From the NCBI GenBank assembly GCA_002077045.2, contig KZ111156.1, positions 493,444-557,443 of the forward strand: a DNA stretch of 64,000 bases, in the 5' to 3' direction. Below are positions 22,019 through 30,783 of the stretch, one piece after another (within the stretch, counting starts at the first letter, position 1; the number at the start of each line of letters is the position of its first letter). Both the position numbers and the translations under genes were made by a program. This DNA is from Rachicladosporium sp. CCFEE 5018. Its lineage: Eukaryota > Ascomycota > Dothideomycetes > Cladosporiales > Cladosporiaceae. A model generated the notes under the pieces. That model made no database searches and was not told where the DNA came from. It worked only from the letters and a program-made list of their open reading frames with translations.

Positions 22019-22813
22019 CTACATCCTCCTTATCTCCCTCTCCCCCTTATACCCCTCCAACCCACCATCCAAATGCTCCCACCACTCAAAAAGCATACTC
22101 TGACATATCAGCTTGAACCAAGGCGTAAACGCCAGCTTGCCCTCCTCGAACATCGCTTTCAGCTCTTCCGGACTTACCCATCGCGTCGCTTGCACTTCGT
22201 TCGGGTTCTCCTCCACATCTACGTCTGCTTTTATGAACAAGATGTAGTCGATCTCGTGCTCGCCCCATTTTCCGTCCGAGGGCGCTTTATAGTGTATTCG
22301 GGTGAGGAATTCGAACTTCTCTATTGGCACTTGTGCGCTCGGAATCCCCAACTCCTGCTCCAGCTTCCTCACCGCCGCTTTCTTCACTCCTGCCACTGCC
22401 TCGCTCAGCTCTGCGCCTGTTTCTCCGGGTGTTGCTAGAGGGTGACTGCAACACGTGTTTGTCCACAGATCCGGGAAGGTAATCTTCTCACTCGCTCGTT
22501 GCTGCAAGAGCAACTTGTTCTCTGAGTTGAAGACGAATGCTGAGAATGCGCGGTGCAGGAGGCCTTTGTTGATGTTCTCCATCAAGTGGCAGGTTTTCTT
22601 GCTGGCGGAGCCTATGGGGTTGTCATCGACATCGAGGACTATGCATACTTCGTCCATGAGGCGGATTTGTTCGGCATCGTGGCCGGAAAGGTCGGCATCG
22701 TTGTGAGAGGAGGGGGTGGTGGCTTTGTGGGTTTGTGTGTCGATTTCGGGGAAGAGTTTGAGGATTTGTTGGGCTGTTGGGTTCGAGGGGGAAAGGGTCT
22801 GGGTGGTGGACAT
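22019..22813 (-). CDS. IDI1: Isopentenyl-diphosphate delta-isomerase, type I
   Basis: Intronless, 264 residues, with ATG at 22813; the open frame extends upstream only from a TTG. It interconverts IPP and DMAPP in the mevalonate pathway towards sterols, carotenoids and prenylated proteins. Nudix-fold evidence: the catalytic Cys in TNTCCSHPL (residues 118-126), GLLHRAFSAFVFNSENKLLLQQRA, ALR-type helix AAVRKLEQELG (shifted Nudix box), and the catalytic Glu region EHEIDYILF (186-194). The length and order match fungal IDI1. The N-terminal 50 residues are Ser/Thr/Gln-rich and variable. It is divergent from MCM6 across 282 bp. Confidence 0.94.
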   Translation of the reverse strand: MSTTQTLSPSNPTAQQILKLFPEIDTQTHKATTPSSHNDADLSGHDAEQIRLMDEVCIVLDVDDNPIGSASKKTCHLMENINKGLLHRAFSAFVFNSENKLLLQQRASEKITFPDLWTNTCCSHPLATPGETGAELSEAVAGVKKAAVRKLEQELGIPSAQVPIEKFEFLTRIHYKAPSDGKWGEHEIDYILFIKADVDVEENPNEVQATRWVSPEELKAMFEEGKLAFTPWFKLICQSMLFEWWEHLDGGLEGYKGEREIRRM

Positions 22814-22980
22814 CTTGGCGGCGGAGCGGAGTGAGAGGTAAAGACTGTCGGTGTTACTGTGCGCTGTATACTGTAGTCGTGTGCCTAGTTGTTTGTCTCG
22901 TTGGGGGCGAAATGGTTCGAGTTTCAATGGCGATATGCAGGTACAAAAACAAGGTTAGCGCTAATGCAAGCACTTCGGAA

Positions 22981-23017
22981 GCGCGTTTCCTTCGCGTCTC
23001 CTCAGTTTCGGACGCGA
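22981..23017. promoter_or_regulatory. Cluster of MCB-like elements upstream of MCM6
   Basis: Three ACGCGN cores fall within 37 bp: GCGCGT at 22981-22986 (ACGCGC on minus), TCGCGT at 22992-22997 (ACGCGA on minus) and ACGCGA at 23012-23017 (plus). They lie 79-115 bp before the MCM6 ATG. ACGCGT/ACGCGA is the MluI cell-cycle box bound by MBF-type factors (Mbp1/Swi6, Res1/Cdc10), which drive G1/S genes including MCMs in yeasts. That it works this way here is inference. Confidence 0.55.
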
Positions 23018-23095
23018 CCAGACCCCTCTGCCCGCAACAATCACCATCTCAGGCTGACATCTCGCCCTTCGATTCCTATAAGATCACCAGCAATC

Positions 23096-26064
23096 ATGTC
23101 CTCACCTCCAGGACCAGCGTATGAGTCCGATATCGCACCAACACCACGAGAACTACGCAGCGATGCGCCATCATCGAGATCAAGACGGCAAATGCCTTCG
23201 TCCGGTCGACCACGAGGACCGCCATCGGTGAGCACGCCGGGCATGCACAGCGATGCGCCATTTGCAGAGGATGTGCCGGTGCGAGCGAGGAGGGTAGTAG
23301 GTGGCGACATACCCAAGGTAGTAGACACGACAGGAGAGCTGTTGTCTGCACGATTTGAGAAGTTCCTCGAGGAGTGAGTAGCTATTCTTGATGGCTGCAG
23401 AGACTTGTTCTGATGTCAAGCAGGTTTACAGAAGACCCTACGCCCTCCACGGCTCCTACATCGAGCGCTGTGACAACGAACAGATACTACATCGCCCAGA
23501 TACACGGCCTGTCGCAATTCCAGCTGTCGACGATATATGTCGACTACACTCACATCATGGACCACGAGGATGCAGGCGTCCTCGCTGGAGCCATTCAGGG
23601 CGACTTCTACCGATATCACCCTTACCTCCTGAAAGCACTTCACAACATGATCGCAAAGTACGAGCCACAGTACTTCCGAGAGCACCGACAGCCGGGATCG
23701 ACCACAAATGGAACGGACACCTCATTAGCGACTAATAGCATCAGCGAAGAAGACGAGTTTCACAAGAAGACACCGAACCAGCAGACGGACAAGATATTCG
23801 CTCTAGCCTTCTACAATCTGCCACTCGTCTCGCGAGTGCGACAGCTGCGAACCGAGCAGATCGGCAAGCTAGTGTCGATGTCTGGAACAGTAACGAGGAC
23901 GTCCGAAGTACGGCCTGAGCTGCACTTGGCGACGTTCATCTGCGAGAACTGCAACAATATCATTCCGGACGTGGAGCAGATCTTCAAGTATTCCGAGCCA
24001 ACGCAATGTGTCAATCAGACGTGTATGAACCGATCGGCATGGCGTTTGGACATTCGGCAGAGCACATTCATCGATTGGCAGAAGGTGCGCATACAAGAGA
24101 ACAGTTCAGAGATCCCGACTGGAAGCATGCCGCGGACGATGGATGTCATCTTGCGTGGTGAGATGGTTGAACGTGCGAAGGCTGGCGAAAAGTGCATCTT
24201 CACAGGTACATTGATCGTAGTCCCGGATGTCAGCCAGTTCCGCGTACCGGGCAGCAAGGTCACAGCCATCCGAGACACCCAGACGAACCGCGGTGGCGAT
24301 GCTGGAGGCAGTGGAGTCGGTGGACTGAAGGCACTAGGTGTGCGTGATCTTACATACCGGATGGCTTTCTTGGCCAACATGGTGACTCCTGACATGTCAA
24401 CACAAGGCCAAAGATCGAATCAGCATCTCAAGGGGCAGGCTGGCAATATCTTGACTTCGTTGAATCAGACGATCGAGATGAACGATGGGACCGGAGACGA
24501 TGCTCAGCAGGCTTACCTTGATACTTTGACACCGACCGAAATCGAAGATCTGAGAAAGATGGTGCAGATGCCAAACATCTTCATGCGCTTGGTAGACTCG
24601 CTGGCGCCGACTGTATATGGCCACACTGTTGTTAAGAAGGGTCTTCTACTCCAGCTCATGGGTGGTGTCAGCAAGGTCACGCCCGAGGGCATGGCACTTC
24701 GTGGCGACATCAACATCTGCATCGTCGGTGATCCGTCTACGAGCAAGTCGCAGTTCCTCAAGTACATCTGCTCTTTCTTGCCACGAGCAGTCTACACGTC
24801 CGGCAAGGCCTCGTCAGCAGCCGGTCTCACAGCTGCTGTCGTCAAAGATGAGGAGACCGGCGAGTTCACAATCGAGGCCGGTGCACTCATGCTAGCAGAT
24901 AACGGCATCTGCGCAATCGATGAGTTCGACAAGATGGACATTGCCGACCAAGTCGCCATTCACGAGGCCATGGAGCAGCAGACCATTTCCATCGCCAAAG
25001 CCGGCATTCAAGCTACACTCAACGCACGGACGAGTATTCTTGCTGCTGCGAATCCAGTCGGCGGACGCTACAACCGCAAGACCACCTTGCGGGCCAACAT
25101 TAACATGAGCGCACCCATCATGTCCCGTTTCGACCTCTTCTTCGTAGTCCTGGACGAGTGCAACGAGCAAGTCGATGAGCATCTCGCGCGGCACATAGTC
25201 GGCCTGCATCAACTCAAAGACGAAGCCATTGAGCCAGAATTCAGTACCGAGCAGCTGCAGCGCTACATTCGCTTTGCCCGTCTCTTCCAACCAGTCTTCA
25301 CAGATGAGGCACGGCATACACTCGTCGACCGTTACAGGTCTCTGCGCTCCGATGACGCACAGGGGGGCGTTGGCAGGAACTCCTACCGCATTACCGTCCG
25401 ACAGCTAGAGTCCCTCATTCGGCTGTCAGAAGCCATCGCGAAGGCCACGTGCGTCGACCAAGTCACACCCGAATTCGTCGACGAAGCCTACAAGTTGCTC
25501 AAACAATCCATTATCTCCGTCGAGAAAGACGACGTCGAATTCGAGGACGAGGTCGCCGCTACCGCAGACGACGACATGGCTGATGCTGACGCCGGCGCTG
25601 ACTCGGATGCCGAAGACGCTGCGCCTACGCCTTCAGCTCGCGCTTCTGCTACGCCTGCACCGGCACGCGCGAGGACGCAGATTAAGTACGATGATTACAT
25701 TAAGATGCAGAACCTGCTGCTAGGTCGCGTAAACAATGATCGCACAGCTGCGGAGGATGGCGTCGAGGAGGAGGATCTGGTGACGTGGTATCTGGAGGTT
25801 GTTGAAGGCGAGTTGCAGAGCCAGGAGGAGATGGAGGAGAGGAGAGGATTGGCTTTGAAGGTGTTGAGGAAGATGGTGAAGGTAAGTGCTCTGTAGTGCG
25901 CGAACATTTGCCAATTTGGGCTAATTGGGACTTCACAGACAAATGTGTTACTGCAGATCCGTGGCGAGGGACTTGCAGACGAGGAGGGCGAGGATGGAGA
26001 GCGAGAAGGAGATGCAAGGGTAATGTATGTGGTGCATCCGAATTGCGCTATTGATGATCTATGA
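23096..26064 (+). CDS. MCM6: DNA replication licensing helicase subunit Mcm6
   Basis: Three exons, 23096-23373, 23424-25881 and 25939-26064, with introns of 50 nt (GTGAGT/AAGCAG, phase 2) and 57 nt (GTAAGT/TTCACAG, phase 0), give 953 residues. Mcm6 signatures: the N-terminal OB/zinc region (VSMSGTVTRTSEVRPEL, CENCN...CVNQTCMNR), GSMPRTMDVILRGE, Walker A GDPSTSKSQ (about 528), Walker B CAIDEFDKMD (about 590), and the arginine finger SRFDLFF (about 660). The Mcm6-type C-terminal winged-helix runs YDDYIKMQNLLLGRV ... YVVHPNCAIDDL, the last part encoded only by exon 3. The N-terminal 90 residues are disordered, Ser/Pro-rich, and probably hold CDK/DDK sites. Mcm6 is part of the nuclear Mcm2-7 ring. 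It is divergently paired with IDI1. Confidence 0.95.
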
Positions 26065-26389
26065 TGGGACATATGAATCACAGCGGCTACTGAATGAGGC
26101 CTGAGGCCGACACTTGGTGCAAACGCATTGGGCTATGCTTTACTAAGGTTGACACCGGACCCAGCAGGTGCAGGTGCAAGCGGCTCCGTGCAGTTGCGCC
26201 ACAGTCTTCTTCGCGTCTCTTCGACTTATGCATGCCGCTAACTACACAAGACATCGGAGTCTTTTGTGAGTGTATCTCTTTTTCTGTCCATTGAGCATTC
26301 ATTCTGGCGTTATTGTAAATGCCGTCGTTACTAAACAGGTACCCTCGCTGCGACATCTGGATCTGGTGTCTTCCTTGTGCCTGGGCAGT
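26065..26389. other. Intergenic stretch between MCM6 and the HET block
   Basis: 325 bp marking the passage from conserved genes to the accessory-looking HET array. The frame of the following locus is open back to about 26270 without an ATG before 26390. No other feature is seen. Confidence 0.4.
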
Positions 26390-28562
26390 ATGACTCTTGA
26401 AGCCAGAATACAGACATTGCGCAGATCTCGCGAACTCGACGATCACCGCAAGCTGAATCTACGGTCAAACCGTCCACTTATCGCACACGATGTTGGTACA
26501 CCCGCGTGGAAAGCACGACTGAGACTGTGGACCTCAAACGGAGAATCTATCGCATCTTGGGCCACCGATGAGACACCGTCAGTCAAGTCCAGCAATCCAG
26601 TGCTCTGCGATATATGCTGCGTCATATTTGATCGTTACCCGCGAGGACGTTAGAACGGGTGCGATAAGATCTACGAAGCGGGATCGCATCACATTTCCGA
26701 TTGCGAATCTCTGTTCGGCTGGCGACCTCTGCATGGTGCAAGAGCCGACGTACAGGCCAGGGCAGGCTGGGGATGTTTCATCTGCAAGCAGATCGTAAAA
26801 TTTGTCCGCAACAGTGATGGCAAGTCGGGAACACTCTTTCGAATGCCAAAGACCGGGAGTTTCGAAGAGGAAAGCATAAGCATCATTCATGTAGACTGCA
26901 TCGGAGATTGGCTCTACGATCCGCTTATGCCGCGTGATGTGGTCTTCGGATGCTACCCTGTCGTGCAAGTCATAAGCATGAACTTGCGGCCTGGAGTGGC
27001 GGGCTTTCCGACCCCAGTACACATGCACGAAGCATCGCTGTTGGAGCCTATCGGAGCTTTGCCATCACTGCAGTTGGCCCAGCATTGGCTCAATGACTGC
27101 ATTGCGAACCACAACGGCTGTCCCAGAGGGGAACGGTCTCCCTCATGGTATCCCACTAGGCTTCTCCGCATCGGCTCTAGAGATGTGCAGCTTGTCGAAA
27201 CCCGTTGGAGGGCCATGAGCGGCCCGTACGCTACCTTGAGTCATTGCTGGGGTACTGACACGTTCGAAGTGCTCGACCCGTCGACTCTCGAGTCCTTGAA
27301 AGCCGGAAGATCTCGATCGGAGTTTCTAGCTACCTTCAAGCAGTGTTTCGACGTACTGGATTTCTTTGGGATCTCCCTTGTATGGATCGATAGCTACTGT
27401 ATCCTTCAGGGCCTATCAGACGAGAGCGTTCGCGACTGGGAGTACGAGGCTCCTATGATGGAGCACGTGTACTCGAACAGCGTGCTCACAATCGCAGCCG
27501 CTCATGCCACGGGTCCACGCAAGGGCTTGTTCCCCGAAGTGTTGCGAAGGGCGTCTGTCACTAAACGTGCATGTCAAGTGCATTGGCGTGCCATTGCTTC
27601 AGACCCAGCAACCTTCTGGGATCTATCAGACGCTGCGGTCATTAACTCAACCGTGAGTAGCGAGCATCTATTCACGCGAGGGTGGGTTCTGCAAGAGCGT
27701 TTACTTTCGAAGCGTGTCTTGCACTTTGGCACGGAGGAGCTGTTCTGGCAATGTGCAGACAGAGAGCATCTATGCGAGTCACGACCGGGGGTGTGCGACG
27801 AGGCGCGCGTTGTCCCTGGCATGCTTGAGGTACAGCGCTTGAGGTCGATGAACGAAGACAAAGTCCAGAAACTGTGGGACAGAGTGTTGTATGCGTACTC
27901 CTCCGCGAGGCTCACGAAGCCACACAAAGACAAGCTCATGGCTGTTCGAGGTCTTGCGAATCGTTTGGCCGCGGCGCGGGCTACTGAGTACGCGTACGGC
28001 TTGTTCTGGTCGGATCTGCCGGCTGCACTATGTTGGCAAGTCCATCCCGGGTCTCCTAGATCTGCCGATCGATTCGAACGACGAGCGCCGTCGTGGAGCT
28101 GGGCGTCGATCGATGGGTCTATCCAGAACTACGTGCCCGACACGCCTGAAAATTACACAAGTAGTGTGTATTGATCTTGTGGCGAATGCTGAGGCTACTA
28201 GCGGAGTTACAATGGTCGCTATTGGGAGAGTGCTTGAGCTATCCGAGAAGCATTCCCTTCAAACCTGGGACGATACACGCGCCGTCGAATTCGATCTACA
28301 TGGGGTCAACGTTACCTGCATTGTCGATATCGTGGAAGACCGTCCGCGAACGTGTCGAAACCACTGGTGCCTTTTACCCGTGTGTCAAAGGATGTACACC
28401 CGGTCCGATGACTATCAGATGCTCTTGCTACTGAGCAATAAGGACGGGACATTCTCACGTATCGGGTACGCACACAGCGAGACTCATCACCGTGCTGAGA
28501 CTTCGTCGCACTTCGCTCGAGTATTACAGGCACAGCCCGCTCAGATGGTGTTTCTGGTGTAG
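26390..28562 (+). pseudogene. HET-domain gene A, nearly intact but with one stop and one frameshift
   Basis: One frame runs from ATG 26390 through an in-frame TAG (26651-26653) to 28174, then moves by one base near 28150-28165 and continues to a proper stop at 28562. Content in order: VLCDIC and GCFICK (paired CxxC blocks usual in the N-terminus of this HET subfamily), SGPYATLSHCWG, GISLVWIDSYCILQG, MEHVYSNSVLTIAAAHA, TRGWVLQERLLSKRVLHFG, RRAPSWSWASIDG. After the shift come VCIDLVANAEA, KDGTFSRIGYA and the tail QAQPAQMVFLV. An internal ATG at 26843 could still give a 443-residue protein with the whole HET core but without the C-terminal ~125 residues. A sequencing error is possible for either lesion. 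It is related to the loci at 29.1 and 30.8 kb. Confidence 0.8.
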
Positions 28563-29072
28563 CGCACGTCGTGCGGCACAACTGCGTAAAAATGTCTGTA
28601 CCAAAATGCACGCAGAGCGATGATGGGCTGTGATCTGTAGAAGGGACTCGGCCGTGCAGCTGCATGTTCGCCTCAGGCACGACCGCACCAGCAGTCGTCA
28701 CTAATCTAATGCAGCGCTAATCTCGGCTTCGCCACGACAAGACATCGCTGGCACCGCACAAGTAATAAGCGAGCAAAGACCGAAGTTCCCGTCTCTATGC
28801 AAGGTTCCCGTGCCATGCCTACTCTTGCTCATCACTGCGTTCACTATCACGCGGCTCATTAGTGGAGACTAGGCTCGTTGTTCTCGTCTTCCTTGCATGA
28901 GGTGCAGTTGGACACTACAGACGAAGCACAGCCTTGTGCATCGCATGTCGTCGACTCATCTTGTCCACGCTTCATTAGAGGACCCCTGTCAGGAGCTGAA
29001 CTCATCCGAGGACAACATTTGACCGCGACTGGACTTCCATATTTTACGGCTGCTGCTGTGCACTGTCGAGCA
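28563..29072. other. Spacer between HET loci A and C
   Basis: Mostly unassigned. The frame leading into locus C is open from 28878 (starting HEVQLDTTDEAQPC) but shows no resemblance to the paralogues before 29073. Confidence 0.35.
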
Positions 29073-29690
29073 ATGGCGTCTAGTCATGACCAGGATTCGC
29101 AAGTGAATATACCCGACGAACGACGAATGAACCTTGAAGACCAGCTAGGTCGGATTGTTGGTGTGAACCACTGTAGCGAAGAGGCAGACGATGTCGGCAC
29201 TACCGCGTGGTGAGATCGATTGTTGCCATGGACACAGGACGGAGATTCCATTGCTACTTGGACCACTGACGGATTCGCGATGATGCCTTCTGGGACCCTG
29301 AACATAAGATGGGGCCCAGAAAACAGCATTGCTTTGCACTGGCCGCGTATTGCCGCTTCTCCCACCTCATCACCGCCAGGCTCTCACCAAGCGGAGACCT
29401 CATCGTGGATATACGTTTCACGGGCAGGAGGTAGGGGTCAATTTCGACGATGAGAACGATGAGAAGACATACGCTCATCGGAGACTATACATCTTCCCGG
29501 TTGTAAGCCAGCCTTTCGACACGCACACGCAAGATCTGGAACACAACGCAATCCTGCTTGTCAGGAACAGCGAGGAACGTTCTCCAGGATAGGGATGAGT
29601 TCTCACAGGCAAGACACCATGGGAGGTGCACTCCCACCGTTCTTAGCAGCGATCCAGGCACAACCGGCACAACTCGTGGTTCTCGTCTAG
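29073..29690 (+). pseudogene. HET-family relic C, HET core deleted
   Basis: Only the two ends of a locus-A-type gene are left. The N-terminal part has DVGTTAW, an in-frame TGA (29211-29213), then DGDSIATWTTDG. It aligns with DVGTPAW ... NGESIASWATDE in locus A. From about 29340 a different frame gives TGRVLPLLPPH and EVGVNFDDENDEKT, which match the region after the HET core in A (IGRVLELSEKH; LHGVNVTCIVDIVED). One more one-base shift near 29580 leads to FSRIGMSSH and the end IQAQPAQLVVLV-stop, matching QAQPAQMVFLV. About 300 codons with the whole HET core are absent. It cannot be functional as a HET protein. Confidence 0.7.
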
Positions 29691-30421
29691 TCTACAGCTT
29701 TAGCGCTCATACCGAATACAATCTATCCTTCCCCATAATCATCTATCGCAATTCGTTATCCGAATCGAGGGACCACGCCTCGTCTTGGCTCGGACCCCGC
29801 CAGGCTTGGTGTTGCCATCGATGGCAATGCTCCCGAAGGTGATGGCAGTGTTTCAGGGCTGTGACGGCGCCGCTTTGTCGAAGCCGGGTTGACATTGGCG
29901 TGCATTGGAAATCTCATCGACCTCGATGGTTCAGATTTCCTGACATCATGAGCTTGATGTATTCGCTCACATCGCACCAAGCGGTAGACCTGCAACTCAA
30001 AGTCGCCTTCCACCACTGATGATCCGGACAATTGGGAGCTTTGTGCTGATCAGGTCTCTAGCATCGCTGAAATCTCCTGAAGTGTCACTGAAGAGGGTGA
30101 TCCATGGGAAGGTAGCCATGGTCGTCAGTGTGACGATATCGAATCACAATGGGGGCACACACTCGCGTATTGGACAAGCATGCTGACACTGTTGTCAAGG
30201 TGGCAGCGAGCCACTTCGCCTCGACCAAGCGTCCCAGAAGAGACATGACGGGAGAAACAATAAGCTCGAGTCCAAGGACTGAGACGCCTGGCCTACGCTG
30301 ATAAGGTGCACACATATAGTTAGTCAACTTGGGTACAGATTGCTCCGTTCTCGTACAGACTTATGATCTGTTGCCGCAACGCCACGCACTAATAGACTAG
30401 CTGACCAGGATCGGTCGGCAC
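29691..30421. other. Spacer between HET relic C and small ORF
   Basis: About 730 bp without supported coding sequence. Short frames on both strands do not match the HET paralogues. It separates the relics C and B. Confidence 0.4.
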
Positions 30422-30662
30422 ATGAGTAAGGCAGGGTCTTTGGAGTGGTGTATCTGACTTCTAATATTCATGAGTCTCTGAAACAGTGGAAGCCGGACAA
30501 GACGACGTCGAGAAATTAGAGCCTGAGGAAGCCATGCATGGTCGTCCCGCCTCAAAAGACGAGGCTGTGCTCGGCTATGCAGATGCACGACGCGACTCTA
30601 TTCTACGCCTCCATGCAAGTGACGACTTCCCTGCAGAACAACCCAGCTTTGCGCATGAATAG
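30422..30662 (+). CDS. Possible small protein gene with a 4-nt first coding exon
   Basis: A frame of about 60 codons ending at 30662 has coding-like content (QDDVEKLEPEEAMHGRP, DEAVLGYADARRDSILRLH) but no upstream ATG. A good intron, 30426-30486 (GTAAGG donor, CTGACTTCTAAT branch-like region, AAACAG acceptor, 61 nt), would join it in phase to ATG-A at 30422-30425, giving 59 residues. No family is recognised and there are no transmembrane segments. It could equally be a relic exon or chance. It sits between two HET pseudogenes on the same strand. Confidence 0.25.
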
Positions 30663-30783
30663 CTTTCTTTCCGTGACTTCCTCGTTCTTTCGTTTGTCTT
30701 AATATATCGCCGGCCAGCTCATCGTTACTACCGAAGCTGTGCAAATCTCTGTGGCCTCTAGGATCAGTTAGCTCGCCTTCAGA

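Noticed and set aside
22814..22927. 38-residue N-terminal extension of IDI1
   Set aside because: It begins at TTG and has no ATG; the ATG at 22813 gives the usual fungal length.
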